Assembly (NCBI RefSeq): GCF_037023735.1
Contig: NZ_CP146069.1
Span: forward strand, 1,219,501-1,283,500
DNA: 64,000 nt
Source: Roseovarius sp. S88
Lineage (GTDB): Bacteria; Pseudomonadota; Alphaproteobacteria; Rhodobacterales; Rhodobacteraceae
Direction: 5' to 3'
Under the pieces are notes generated by a model. That model saw only the letters and a program-made list of their open reading frames with translations, was not told where the DNA came from and searched no databases. The translations under genes were made by a program, and so were the position numbers. This document shows positions 26,245 to 34,855 of the stretch, piece by piece (the first letter of the stretch is position 1; the number at the start of each line of letters is the position of its first letter).

Positions 26245-28488
26245 TTAGAGTTTTTCCTTAAGATACTCCATCACCGCGGGTCTTACCGACATCACGCCTG
26301 TTTGCCGAGCCTCCTCAATTACCGCCTTGAGCTCTCTAAGGTTTGTGCGCCTCAGCACGGATTTAACTGGCCCGATTGAAGCAGGCCGCATGGAGAGCAC
26401 ACGCAGTCCGATTGCCGCGAAACAAGCGGCTTCGACGGGCCGCCCGGCGTCTTCTCCACAGAAGGAAAGCGGTGTCTTATGTGCTTCGCAGCGCGCCACG
26501 ATCTGTTCCAGAAAGGTCAGAAAGCTGACGTTGAGCGTGTCATAGCGGCGACGCACCAACTCATTCTCACGGTCTGCCGCAAAGAAGAACTGTTTGAGGT
26601 CATTGCCGCCAATCGACAGAAAATCTACCTCATCGTAAAAGCTGTCCGGTGCAAAGGCGAGTGAGGGCGTTTCTAGCATCGCCCCGACTTCAATCCGCTC
26701 AGGTAAAGGGTGGCCAAGAATGCGCTCACGCTCCAACGCCTTATCCATTTCGGCCCGCGCCAACGTGAACTCTTCGCGTTGCGCTACAAAAGGGAACATG
26801 ACCGTCAGAGGACGACCTGCGGCTGCGCGCACAAAGGCCTGAAGTTGCATGCGCATCACGCCCGGTTTGTCGATGCCTACCCGCACTGCGCGCCATCCCA
26901 GGGCCGGGTTCGGCTCATCCACGGCGCGCATGTAGGGCAAAACCTTATCTGATCCGATATCGAGCGTGCGAAAACAAACACGCTTGTCTTTGGCCGCTTC
27001 GATCACCCGTGCGTAGATATTGCTCAGCTCGGCTCGTTTGGGCATCTGCGAGCGCACCAGGAACTGAAGCTCAGTTCGAAATAGGCCCACACCCTCGGCA
27101 CCAGAACTTTCCAGGCTGGGCAGGTCAGCCATCAGCCCCGCGTTCATCATCAGCGTCATGCGCTGACCACAAAGCGTTTCAGCGGGTTTGTCGCGGATAG
27201 AGGCATAGCGTTCCTGTGCCTGCGCCTGCATCGCCATCTTGTCGCGAAAGGCGCTGATCACGCTGTCATCGGGGCGCAGATGCACAACGCCCTGATCGCC
27301 GTCCACCAGGATGAAATCCCCGTTCAGCGCCTCTGTGGTGATCCGTTCGGCATGAATGACAAGTGGAATGGCCAGCGCACGGGCCACGATGGCTGCGTGA
27401 GAGCCAACAGATCCTTCTTCCAGCACGATGCCTTTCAACGAGCGACCATAGTCGAGCAATTCTGCCGGCCCGATATTGCGCGCAATGAGGATCGGATTGT
27501 CGGGCATTTCTGCCCCGGTGACGGATCCCTGGCCGGTCAGAATGCGCAGCAAACGGTTGCTCAGGTCATCCAGGTCATTCAGCCGCTCGCGTAGATACGC
27601 ATCCGTGACCTGGGACATGCGTGCGCGGGCGGCAGACTGTTCTTTCTCCACTGCCGCTTCCGCCGACAGGCCGCGCGCGATATCCTCCTCCATGCGCTTC
27701 ATCCAGCCTTTGGAATTGGCAAACATTCGGTAGGCTTCCAGCACCTGAAGTTGTTCCTTGTCGCCGCTCGCCGCCGTAGAGAGCATGCGATCCACGCCTA
27801 CGCGCAGGGTCTCAACAGCTTCGCTGAGGCGTTCCATCTCGCGGTCAGGATCATCGGCAAACGGATTGGTGACAACAACACGCGGTTCATGCAGCCAGAC
27901 GTTCCCCTGCGCGGCCCCTTCCTGCGCTGTGCCGCCCCGAAAAAGCACGGGCTGCTGGTGGCGTGCGGACATTGCCGCTCCTTCGCCCACGAAGGCGCCC
28001 AGCTCTGCCATCTCGGCGATGACCATCGCCACAACCTCAACGGCATAAACCTCTTCATCTGAGAAAACCCTGGCTTCCTTGGATTGCACCACCAAAACGC
28101 CGAGCTTTTCGCCCAGCCTCTGCACTGGCACCCCAAGAAAAGAGCTGTAAGCCTCTTCACCGGTTTCCGGCATGTAGCGGAAACCCTTGGTCGCGGGCGC
28201 ATCATCGGTATTCATCAGCTTGCCTGAAAGCGCCACGCGCCCCACCAGACCTTCACCCATCTTCATGCGCGTCTGGTGAACGGCATCCGGATTCAAACCT
28301 TCAGTGGCGCAAAGCTCCAGCGTGTCTTCATCGCGAAACAGATAGATCGAGCACACCTCAGTGCGCATCTCTTCGGCAATGAGCTGCGTGATGCGATCCA
28401 GTCGCGCCTGACCTGCCGCATCCTCGGACATAACCCCGCGCAGCCGTCCCAACATCTGTCGGGTATCAGTTTGAAAATTCGACGCCAT
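26245..28488 (-). CDS. ptsP: Nitrogen PTS enzyme I (phosphoenolpyruvate-protein phosphotransferase)
   Basis: First enzyme of the regulatory PTS-Ntr phosphorelay; it takes phosphate from phosphoenolpyruvate and passes it to NPr. At 747 residues it contains an N-terminal GAF domain (about 15-160), which in relatives senses glutamine, a linker, the HPr-binding helical domain, the phospho-histidine loop (Gly-Ser-His-Ala-Ala-Ile-Val-Ala-Arg, near residue 370) and the C-terminal PEP-binding barrel (Arg-Thr-Leu-Asp-Ile-Gly-Ser-Asp-Lys and Phe-Cys-Gly-Glu-Asp-Ala-Gly). The start at 28488 matches related proteins. It lies 61 bases downstream of lysC on the same strand, a neighbourhood conserved in alphaproteobacteria. 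Confidence 0.95.
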   Translation of the reverse strand: MASNFQTDTRQMLGRLRGVMSEDAAGQARLDRITQLIAEEMRTEVCSIYLFRDEDTLELCATEGLNPDAVHQTRMKMGEGLVGRVALSGKLMNTDDAPATKGFRYMPETGEEAYSSFLGVPVQRLGEKLGVLVVQSKEARVFSDEEVYAVEVVAMVIAEMAELGAFVGEGAAMSARHQQPVLFRGGTAQEGAAQGNVWLHEPRVVVTNPFADDPDREMERLSEAVETLRVGVDRMLSTAASGDKEQLQVLEAYRMFANSKGWMKRMEEDIARGLSAEAAVEKEQSAARARMSQVTDAYLRERLNDLDDLSNRLLRILTGQGSVTGAEMPDNPILIARNIGPAELLDYGRSLKGIVLEEGSVGSHAAIVARALAIPLVIHAERITTEALNGDFILVDGDQGVVHLRPDDSVISAFRDKMAMQAQAQERYASIRDKPAETLCGQRMTLMMNAGLMADLPSLESSGAEGVGLFRTELQFLVRSQMPKRAELSNIYARVIEAAKDKRVCFRTLDIGSDKVLPYMRAVDEPNPALGWRAVRVGIDKPGVMRMQLQAFVRAAAGRPLTVMFPFVAQREEFTLARAEMDKALERERILGHPLPERIEVGAMLETPSLAFAPDSFYDEVDFLSIGGNDLKQFFFAADRENELVRRRYDTLNVSFLTFLEQIVARCEAHKTPLSFCGEDAGRPVEAACFAAIGLRVLSMRPASIGPVKSVLRRTNLRELKAVIEEARQTGVMSVRPAVMEYLKEKL

Positions 28489-28549
28489 GGCCTGTCCCAA
28501 TCCGCCCTGCCGCGAGTCAGCATGGCTTCACCGTGCACCATGCAGGGGA

Positions 28550-29788
28550 TCAGGCCGCCTTGTCCAACCCAAAGGCGTCATGCAACGCCTGAACGGCAAG
28601 TTCCATGTATTTACGGTCGATCAGAACTGAAATTTTAATCTCCGAGGTGGCGATCACCTTGATGTTGATGCCCTCATCACGCAACGTCTCAAACATCTTG
28701 GCGGCAACGCCGGACTGACTGCGCATCCCGATACCAACGGCCGAGACCTTGGCGACATCGGTATCAGCGACCAGGGCGTGATAGTTGATCTCACCGCTGT
28801 CCTTGGCGGCCTCAATGGCCTTTTCCGCGCGCGCCACCTGATCCGTGGGGCACGAAAAGGTCATGTCGGTGCGCCCTTCTTCAGAGATGTTCTGAATGAT
28901 CATATCAACATTCACACCGGCCTCAGACAGCGGGCTGAAGATGGCCGCCGCGATCCCCGGGCGGTCGGCCACTGAGATCAAGGTCATCTTTGCTTCATCG
29001 CGGGAATAGGCGATCCCGTTGACCACATTGGATTCCATGATGTCCTCCTCGGCGCACACCAGCGTGCCCGCATTGTCCGATTGTTCCTCAAAGCTCGACA
29101 GCACACGCAGGCGCACATTGTAGCGCATCGCAAGCTCAACCGAGCGCGTCTGAAGCACCTTGGCCCCAAGACTGGCCAGTTCCAGCATCTCCTCAAAGGC
29201 GATCTTGTCCAATTTGCGCGCCTTGTCGGTGATCCGTGGATCGGTGGTGTAAACCCCATCGACATCGGTGTAGATGTCACACCGTTCCGCCTCAAATGCT
29301 GCCGCAAAGGCCACCGCCGTTGTGTCTGATCCGCCCCGGCCCAGCGTGGTAATCCGGCCTTCTGGGCTGATCCCCTGAAAACCCGCAACCACGGCTACTC
29401 TCATGCCTTCGGCGAATTTGGCATTGATATTGTCGGTGGGGATTTCTTCGATCCGTGCCGCCGAATGCGCCGAGGTCGTCAGAAGCGGCACTTGCCATCC
29501 CTGCCAACTGCGGGCCGGGACATCCATTTCCTGCAACGTCAAAGCCATCAAACCCGCGGTGACATTTTCGCCTGATGATACCACCGCATCATACTCGCGC
29601 GCGTCATACATCGGCGAGGTCTCATTGACCCACCCCACCAACTCATTCGTACGCCCGGCCATGGCCGACACGATGACAATCACATCATAGCCCTTGGCCA
29701 CCTCGACGCCCACGCGTTTCGCGGCGCGGCGGATGCGGTCGATATTGGCAACAGATGTGCCGCCGAATTTCATCACGAGCAGAGGCAT
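28550..29788 (-). CDS. lysC: Aspartate kinase
   Basis: Phosphorylates L-aspartate with ATP, the first step toward lysine, threonine and methionine. At 412 residues it has the catalytic amino-acid kinase domain (Lys-Phe-Gly-Gly-Thr-Ser at residues 6-11 and Gly-Arg-Gly-Gly-Ser-Asp-Thr-Thr near 170). Two C-terminal ACT-type regulatory domains follow (Ser-Val-Ala-Asp-Arg-Pro-Gly-Ile-Ala and Val-Gly-Ile-Gly-Met-Arg-Ser-Gln-Ser-Gly-Val-Ala). This is the single-function class with lysine/threonine feedback, not fused to homoserine dehydrogenase. No lysine riboswitch is apparent upstream. It probably leads a transcript with ptsP. Confidence 0.96.
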   Translation of the reverse strand: MPLLVMKFGGTSVANIDRIRRAAKRVGVEVAKGYDVIVIVSAMAGRTNELVGWVNETSPMYDAREYDAVVSSGENVTAGLMALTLQEMDVPARSWQGWQVPLLTTSAHSAARIEEIPTDNINAKFAEGMRVAVVAGFQGISPEGRITTLGRGGSDTTAVAFAAAFEAERCDIYTDVDGVYTTDPRITDKARKLDKIAFEEMLELASLGAKVLQTRSVELAMRYNVRLRVLSSFEEQSDNAGTLVCAEEDIMESNVVNGIAYSRDEAKMTLISVADRPGIAAAIFSPLSEAGVNVDMIIQNISEEGRTDMTFSCPTDQVARAEKAIEAAKDSGEINYHALVADTDVAKVSAVGIGMRSQSGVAAKMFETLRDEGINIKVIATSEIKISVLIDRKYMELAVQALHDAFGLDKAA

Positions 29789-29866
29789 GGCCTATGTCCT
29801 TGGGTCACGTCGCAGGCGGTTTACGGTGCAACCCGCAGAAGGGCAAGGTTTAGGTGGTCGCTGGGA

Positions 29867-29914
29867 CCAAATCCTTTCTGAAAGGATTTGGCAAAAGTCT
29901 TTTAAAGACTTTTG
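29867..29914. terminator. Two abutting perfect hairpins downstream of SDR gene
   Basis: Two palindromes stand back to back. The first (29867-29891) pairs CCAAATCCTTT with AAAGGATTTGG around a three-base loop. The second (29892-29914) pairs CAAAAGTCTTT with AAAGACTTTTG around one base. They lie just past the stop of the minus-strand SDR gene and before lysC, so they probably terminate the SDR transcript. Their unusually A+T-rich and near-perfect symmetry also fits a dispersed repeat element. Confidence 0.6.
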
Positions 29915-29919
29915 TGCGG

Positions 29920-30564
29920 CTAGAATGGATGGTTACGCCCGTCCCAGTTCTCAAAGCAGCCTGTGGAGTTCAGGTTCAGCGCCGCAAATCGTTCCATCAG
30001 ACCCGCGACCGACTCCTCGACCGAAATATCGGCCGCATCACTGCCCATATCCGTGCGGACCCATCCAGGGTGATAAATACCCACTGCAATTCCCAGAGGC
30101 TTCAAATCCACCGCCAGATTGCGCCCAAGATTTAGCGCTGCCGCCTTGGAGGCGCGATAGATGTAGCTGCCGCCTGGTGCGCGGGTGTCGCTCGCCATTG
30201 TGCTGGACAGGATCGCGATCTTGGCTGACTTTGCCGCCTGCAGATTGGGCATCAGAGCCTGAATGCCAAGAAACACACCGGTCACATTGGCGGCAAAACT
30301 ATCGGCCCACATCTGAGGTGGAAACCCATCGCTTAGCATTTGACCTTTGTCGAGATAAACGCCAGCATTGCATACCAAAAGATCAATCGCCGCTCCATCC
30401 AATGACTGGGCCAAAGCGGCATGGCTATTGGGGTCTGTTACATCCAACTCTGCTTCAAGTCCCGGTTGCCGGGACGTGCCGGTGACCTGCGCGCCGTTTG
30501 TTTTAAATGCGTCTGCCAAAGCCGCGCCGATTCCTCGATTGGCTCCTGTGATCAATACATGCAT
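29920..30564 (-). CDS. SDR family oxidoreductase (C-factor-like)
   Basis: NAD(P)-dependent short-chain dehydrogenase of 214 residues. The cofactor motif Gly-Ala-Asn-Arg-Gly-Ile-Gly starts at about residue 7, and Cys-Asn-Ala-Gly lies near 70. The catalytic Ser (Leu-Ser-Ser-Thr) and Tyr-Arg-Ala-Ser-Lys are present. Its short length and Pro-Gly-Trp-Val-Arg-Thr-Asp-Met-Gly segment resemble the CsgA/C-factor group. The substrate is unknown. The gene is followed by two perfect hairpins. Confidence 0.87.
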   Translation of the reverse strand: MHVLITGANRGIGAALADAFKTNGAQVTGTSRQPGLEAELDVTDPNSHAALAQSLDGAAIDLLVCNAGVYLDKGQMLSDGFPPQMWADSFAANVTGVFLGIQALMPNLQAAKSAKIAILSSTMASDTRAPGGSYIYRASKAAALNLGRNLAVDLKPLGIAVGIYHPGWVRTDMGSDAADISVEESVAGLMERFAALNLNSTGCFENWDGRNHPF

Positions 30565-30621
30565 GGCTGCCCCTCCATCGGTGATGCAGAGTACGAAGCC
30601 GTTGCACGCGCGGCAAGCGCG

Positions 30622-31068
30622 TTAATTTGTCTTGCGATTGGGGATGAAGGGCAGGGGGCTGACCGGTACCCCGTCTTCTATGAGCTTGCGCGCCTCTTCG
30701 GGTTTGGCCTCGCCATGGATCGCCCGGTTCGGCGCCAATCCGTCATGAATATCCCGCGCTTGAGACGCAAAATTCATGCCGACATATTCGGAGTTTTCTT
30801 CCACCTGCTTTTTCAACGCAGCCAGCGCCTGTTCCATTTCGGTCGTCGGCGTTGTGAGCGCGGGTGACTTTGTCCCCTCGGTCGGGGCAGCAGCCACGCT
30901 ACGGCTGGCGCGCACGGTGGGGGCCATGATCGCCTTCTCCACCGCCTCAGATCCGCAGATGCTACAGGTCACCATTCCGGCGCGTTCGAGCTTGTCAAAC
31001 GCGTCTGAGGATTGGAACCAGCTTTCAAAGCGATGGTCCTGGTCACATTTCAATGTGAACTTGATCAC
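30622..31068 (-). CDS. DUF1178 family protein
   Basis: A 148-residue protein of the proteobacterial DUF1178 family. The start Met-Ile-Lys-Phe-Thr-Leu-Lys-Cys-Asp-Gln-Asp-His-x-Phe-Glu-Ser-Trp-Phe is typical, and Cys-Ser-Ile-Cys at about 35-38 with Cys8 and His12 could form a small zinc site. A low-complexity Ala/Thr/Pro linker separates this from a conserved C-terminal Tyr-Val-Gly-x-Asn-Phe-Ala-x-x-Ala-Arg segment that ends near Pro-Leu-Pro. Function unknown. It lies 57 bases upstream of the SDR gene in the direction of transcription. Confidence 0.88.
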   Translation of the reverse strand: MIKFTLKCDQDHRFESWFQSSDAFDKLERAGMVTCSICGSEAVEKAIMAPTVRASRSVAAAPTEGTKSPALTTPTTEMEQALAALKKQVEENSEYVGMNFASQARDIHDGLAPNRAIHGEAKPEEARKLIEDGVPVSPLPFIPNRKTN

Positions 31069-31151
31069 GAGGATGCGCTCCAGTTGCCCTTGTATCCCTA
31101 CACCTAATCACGCCAACGACTGGTGCAAGAATTTTCGACAAATCTCAGGGC

Positions 31152-31613
31152 TTATGCAACAAAACGTTTTGCGTCAAATTTACGCAACAGGTGCGCAAGC
31201 TCTGGTTCCTCCACACGCTTGGACGCAGCTTTGGGGCTCATCCACTGACGTTTGCGCTTGTCATGTTCCGGGTAGTTTTTCGACAGAGATTTCACCTTTA
31301 CCGGATACACCATCACAGCACAGGGCAGTTGCTCGTCCGCGCTAATACCTTTGACATAGGAATAGAGTGCAAGACACCCGCCTGACACCTTGCCTTTGAC
31401 GCCGGCTTCTTCCCAGGCTTCGGTCAAGGCGCAATCAGCAGGTGTCTTGCCGTCCATGGGCCAGCCTTTGGGAATGATCCAGCGCCCTGTTCCCCGCGAG
31501 GTGATCATCAGCACTTCTGTTTTGTCGTCTTTGACACGATAACACAGCGCCGCAAATTGCGTACGCATGGCACGTTTGTCAGTGATTTCAACGGATAAAG
31601 GTAATTGTTTCAT
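31152..31613 (-). CDS. Nudix hydrolase (diphosphoinositol-polyphosphate phosphohydrolase-like)
   Basis: A 153-residue single-domain Nudix hydrolase. The Nudix box is Gly-x5-x7-Ala-Trp-Glu-Glu-Ala-Gly-Val, preceded by Trp-Ile-Ile-Pro-Lys-Gly-Trp-Pro-Met-Asp-Gly-Lys; this Pro-Lys-Gly opening is typical of the NUDT3/DIPP-type group acting on nucleoside or inositol polyphosphates. Substrate unproven. The ATG at 31613 begins the conserved part; an upstream in-frame GTG would add five residues. It is divergent from modA. Confidence 0.87.
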   Translation of the reverse strand: MKQLPLSVEITDKRAMRTQFAALCYRVKDDKTEVLMITSRGTGRWIIPKGWPMDGKTPADCALTEAWEEAGVKGKVSGGCLALYSYVKGISADEQLPCAVMVYPVKVKSLSKNYPEHDKRKRQWMSPKAASKRVEEPELAHLLRKFDAKRFVA

Positions 31614-31827
31614 CTTTGCTTGGGTCACCGGGTTCTTCCCGACTTTTCTGCCACCGCCCTCAAAATGTATATGCGCAAACTAGAGCTAAATTCCATAAAT
31701 ATCTATATTTTTCGCTGTTTTTTGAAAATTTCAGGCAATATGTTGTAGTCGGGACTCTCTGTTCTTCGACATATGGGTGCGCCGCATGGGCTTGCCAATG
31801 CCATGGGGCTGAGAAATACTCGCCCCA

Positions 31828-32589
31828 ATGATCGTGTTTTTTCGCCTTTTCCTAAGGATTTTCGCTGTTTTAACAGGGCTTGTAGCCATGCCTGTGCACG
31901 CGCAAGTGACGGTCTTCGCCGCTGCCTCGCTGCAAGGCGCACTGGAAGATGTGGCCGAGGCGTCTGATGTGGACATCGTGATCTCTTATGGCGGATCGGG
32001 GCTCTTGGCGCGGCAGGTGGCGCAGGGCGCTCCGGCTGATCTGGTGTTGCTGGCCAACGCGGCTTGGATGACCTGGCTGGACGGACAAGGCGCGGTGAAA
32101 GCCGGGTCGCAGCAGGTGTTTCTGAGCAATCAGTTGGTCGTGGTTGGTCCTGCGGGTGCAGACCGCTTGCGTGATCCAGATGCAGATGCGCTGCTGCGCC
32201 GACTAGATGGCGGTCGCTTGGCTCTTGGGCAAACACAAGCTGTTCCAGCGGGCATCTATGCCCGTGAATGGATGGAAACCGCGGGGCTTTGGTCGGTCCT
32301 GCGCCCGCATCTTGCCGAAACCGAAAACGTTCGCGCAGCACTGGCCCTCGTGGCACGAGGTGAAGCGCCTTTGGGCGTGGTCTACCTCAGCGATGCAAGG
32401 GCCGAGCCGGGCGTTGATGTGGTCCATATCGTCAATCCAGAGTACCACGCGCCGATTGCCTACCCCGCAGCTATCGTTGCGGGACGGGATCGCCCGGATG
32501 CGCAAGAGTTTCACAAATTTTTGACCACCAAAACGGCGCAAGATATCTTCGCTGCCCACGGCTTTGCCCGCCCCGAAGGTCTCAGATGA
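31828..32589 (+). CDS. modA: Molybdate ABC transporter substrate-binding protein
   Basis: Periplasmic molybdate/tungstate receptor, 253 residues, with a signal peptide (residues 1-25, cleaved after Val-His-Ala). The mature N-terminus Val-Thr-Val-Phe-Ala-Ala-Ala-Ser-Leu-x-x-Ala-Leu is typical of ModA; Ser in this segment and the later Tyr-Gly-Gly-Ser-Gly and Val-Pro-Ala-Gly-Ile-Tyr-Ala loops contribute oxyanion ligands. Its stop overlaps modB by four bases. I saw no good ModE-type operator in the 214 bases upstream. Confidence 0.95.
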   Translation: MIVFFRLFLRIFAVLTGLVAMPVHAQVTVFAAASLQGALEDVAEASDVDIVISYGGSGLLARQVAQGAPADLVLLANAAWMTWLDGQGAVKAGSQQVFLSNQLVVVGPAGADRLRDPDADALLRRLDGGRLALGQTQAVPAGIYAREWMETAGLWSVLRPHLAETENVRAALALVARGEAPLGVVYLSDARAEPGVDVVHIVNPEYHAPIAYPAAIVAGRDRPDAQEFHKFLTTKTAQDIFAAHGFARPEGLR

Positions 32590-33275
32590 ACCTTACAGGT
32601 GCAGAATGGGCCGCTCTTGGCCTGTCGCTCAAAGTGTCCTTCTGGGCCGTTCTGATCAGTCTGCCCTTCGCCATTGCCATGGCCTGGCTTTTGGCGCGAC
32701 GCGACTTTCCGGGTAAATCACTGCTCAGCGCGCTGGTGCATTTGCCTTTGGTCCTGCCGCCAGTGGTCACCGGATATCTGCTCTTGCTCACATTTGGCAA
32801 AACCGGCGCTGTGGGGGCCTGGCTCAATGAGATCGGCATTGTCCTGGCCTTTCGTTGGACCGGGGCGGCATTGGCCGCAGCGATCATGGGCTTCCCGCTT
32901 ATGGTACGTGCCATTCGCTTGGCGATTGAGTCCGTGGATCCCAAGCTAGAGGAGGCGGCAGAGACTCTTGGAGCCGGTCGCGTGGCGCGGTTCACGCGTA
33001 TCACGTTGCCCCTCATCGCGCCGGGCATTCTGGCCGGGGTGGTGCTGGGATTTGCCAAAGCCATGGGCGAATTCGGTGCAACCATCACCTTTGTCGCCAA
33101 CATTCCGGGCGAGACCCAGACATTGCCGTCCGCCATCTATGCATTCCTGCAGGTGCCGGGGGGTGAAACAGGGGCAATACGGCTGACGCTTCTGGCCATT
33201 CTGGTGGCTGTGGGGGCGGTGCTGGTCTCTGAATGGCTGGCGCACCGCGTGTCGCGGGGGATCGGTCGGACATGA
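32586..33275 (+). CDS. modB: Molybdate ABC transporter permease
   Basis: Inner-membrane channel of the molybdate importer, 229 residues with about five transmembrane helices. The ATPase-coupling EAA loop is visible as Glu-Glu-Ala-Ala-Glu-Thr-Leu-Gly-Ala-Gly. Overlaps by four bases with both modA and modC (ATGA at each junction), so the three genes are one translationally coupled operon delivering molybdate for molybdopterin enzymes. Confidence 0.96.
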   Translation: MNLTGAEWAALGLSLKVSFWAVLISLPFAIAMAWLLARRDFPGKSLLSALVHLPLVLPPVVTGYLLLLTFGKTGAVGAWLNEIGIVLAFRWTGAALAAAIMGFPLMVRAIRLAIESVDPKLEEAAETLGAGRVARFTRITLPLIAPGILAGVVLGFAKAMGEFGATITFVANIPGETQTLPSAIYAFLQVPGGETGAIRLTLLAILVAVGAVLVSEWLAHRVSRGIGRT

Positions 33276-34396
33276 GTTTGCAAGTTGATATCCGCCACGC
33301 TTTCGAAGGGTTCACACTGGAGGTGACTTGCCGCGCAGGTTCGGGCGTCACAGCCGTGTTTGGCCCCTCCGGCGCAGGTAAGTCCACGCTGGTAAATGCC
33401 ATTGCCGGGTTGTTCAAGCCGGATGTGGGGCGGATCACGCTTGGGGACGAGGTGCTCTTTGACCAGGCGCAGGCCGTGCATATCGCGCCTGCCAAACGGC
33501 GAATTGGCTATGTGTTTCAGGACGGGCGTCTCTTTCCACATATGAGTGTGCGCGAAAACATTCGCTTTGGTGCACGCTATGCGCCGGGTGGTCTTGACCA
33601 AAAAGAAGAAAACCGTCTTGTCGAACTGCTTGGGCTCAACGCAATACTGGATCGCCGTCCTGGCACCTTGTCCGGAGGAGAAAAACAACGCGTGGCGTTG
33701 GCGCGCGCCTGGCTCTCAAAGCCGCGGCTCCTTTTGATGGATGAGCCGCTGGCCGCTCTGGACGAGCCGCGCAAAGATGAGATTTTCCCTTATCTCGAGC
33801 GCCTGCGGGATGTGGCACAGGTGCCGATCATCTATGTCAGCCACAACCTTGCAGAAGTGGCGCGGCTCGCAGACGATCTGATTGTTATGCAATCTGGACA
33901 AGTGGCCCTGTCCGGTACTGCCGAAACCGTGCTGAGCGACCCCAAGGCCTTGCCTATGCTGGGCGTACGCGAGGCGGGTGCGATCCTTCCGGCTGAGGTG
34001 ATCGGCCATGAAGCCGATGGTCTCAGCCGTCTTGCTTTGTCGGGGGGTGAGATTATCTTGCCCGGTGTCACTGCGGCACCCGGCACCACCATTCGGTTAC
34101 GCGTTCTGGCGCAGGATGTGCTTTTGTCGCGCAAACCTCCAAAGGGGCTTTCGTCTCACAACGTGCTGCCCGTCACGGTCGAAACCTTGCATCGCGGGGC
34201 TGGTCCCGGCGTTGCTGTGCGTTTGCGGGCCGGAGAGGACGTACTCTTGGCGCGCATCACCGCCCGCGCTGCTAAGGAAATGGCTTTGGTGCCAGGCACA
34301 CAATGTCACGCTATTCTCAATGCCACGGCTGTGCCGCGAGGCAGCATTGGCAGCGGTGCAATGCCGAGCGAAACAAGAGCACTTGACAAAACTTAG
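33272..34396 (+). CDS. modC: Molybdate ABC transporter ATP-binding protein
   Basis: ATPase of the molybdate importer, 374 residues. Walker A Gly-Pro-Ser-Gly-Ala-Gly-Lys-Ser-Thr lies at about residues 32-40. The signature Leu-Ser-Gly-Gly-Glu-Lys-Gln-Arg and Walker B Leu-Leu-Leu-Met-Asp-Glu-Pro follow, and a C-terminal TOBE/MOP domain (about 290-350) probably binds molybdate for feedback. The start at 33272 overlaps the modB stop; a longer frame upstream lies inside modB and is rejected. Confidence 0.96.
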   Translation: MSLQVDIRHAFEGFTLEVTCRAGSGVTAVFGPSGAGKSTLVNAIAGLFKPDVGRITLGDEVLFDQAQAVHIAPAKRRIGYVFQDGRLFPHMSVRENIRFGARYAPGGLDQKEENRLVELLGLNAILDRRPGTLSGGEKQRVALARAWLSKPRLLLMDEPLAALDEPRKDEIFPYLERLRDVAQVPIIYVSHNLAEVARLADDLIVMQSGQVALSGTAETVLSDPKALPMLGVREAGAILPAEVIGHEADGLSRLALSGGEIILPGVTAAPGTTIRLRVLAQDVLLSRKPPKGLSSHNVLPVTVETLHRGAGPGVAVRLRAGEDVLLARITARAAKEMALVPGTQCHAILNATAVPRGSIGSGAMPSETRALDKT

Positions 34397-34407
34397 TGTT
34401 TTAGTCA
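34383..34407 (+). promoter_or_regulatory. Palindromic operator/promoter before the hemP group
   Basis: TGAC-AAAAC (34384-34392) and GTTTTAGTCA (34398-34407) form an inverted repeat around TTAGT with one missing base. The left arm contains a TTGACA -35-like hexamer. The site overlaps the end of modC and lies 66 bases before the 56-residue ORF. The TGACTAAAA-type half-site is reminiscent of iron-responsive boxes reported for Rhodobacterales, which I recall but cannot check here. Confidence 0.4.
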
Positions 34408-34472
34408 GAAATAAGCCGAGCCAGCCACAAAAGGTCAGCCATCACCTCAATCGCAACATCTGGAGCGAGAAG

Positions 34473-34643
34473 ATGACTGTTTCGACTGACTTGAGGGACC
34501 GCATAATTCCGCACCCCGTCCCGCCGCACACGCCCGCACCCGGCCCACGCCGCGAAACACTTTTGCACGCAGCGCTTTCAAGTGGCTTGTGTCTTGATGT
34601 GATGATCGAGCGTATGCTCGACCGCAATGAGGGGAGGCTCTGA
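34473..34643 (+). CDS. Small 56-residue protein upstream of hemP
   Basis: A 56-residue ORF with GGAG seven bases before its ATG and a TGATG overlap with hemP, so it is translated and coupled rather than spurious. The N-terminal half is Pro-rich (Pro-His-Pro-Val-Pro-Pro-His-Thr-Pro) and the C-terminal half is helical with one cysteine (Gly-Leu-Cys-Leu-Asp-Val-Met-Ile-Glu-Arg-Met). No signal peptide or membrane segment. I do not recognise the family. Its position in front of hemP suggests a role in iron or haem homeostasis, possibly only in translational control of hemP. Confidence 0.6.
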   Translation: MTVSTDLRDRIIPHPVPPHTPAPGPRRETLLHAALSSGLCLDVMIERMLDRNEGRL

Positions 34644-34819
34644 TGCTACATCCTCCCAGAACAGAGTTTGCCCCGCCTCAGCCCGCACATTCCGAACCTG
34701 ATGTTCTACACGATGCGCGCGACCTGACCCAAGGTGGGCCGACTGCGCAAATCACGCTGGATGACAAGGTCTATACCCTGCGCATCACCCGCGCAGGCAA
34801 GCTGATCCTGACCAAGTAA
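34643..34819 (+). CDS. hemP: Hemin uptake protein HemP
   Basis: A 58-residue HemP/HmuP family protein. The conserved C-terminal core is visible: Gln-Ile-Thr-Leu-Asp-Asp-Lys-Val-Tyr-x-Leu-Arg-Ile-Thr-Arg-x-Gly-Lys-Leu-Ile-Leu-Thr-Lys. In relatives HmuP is a small regulator needed for haem-uptake gene expression. A GGGGAGG sequence precedes the ATG, which overlaps the previous stop codon (TGATG). No haem receptor or hmu transporter is adjacent. Confidence 0.85.
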   Translation: MLHPPRTEFAPPQPAHSEPDVLHDARDLTQGGPTAQITLDDKVYTLRITRAGKLILTK

Positions 34820-34855
34820 TCTCTTCCCAAAAACCTCAGAAAGACCAAACACTTG

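Noticed and set aside
31614..31827. ModE-type operator upstream of modA
   Set aside because: ATATGT and ACATAT occur 25 bases apart, but the spacing and flanks do not match the known operator closely enough.
31703..32356. Long open frame antisense to the start of modA
   Set aside because: It runs opposite an intact, recognisable modA and has low-complexity Arg/Pro composition, typical of a shadow frame in GC-rich DNA.
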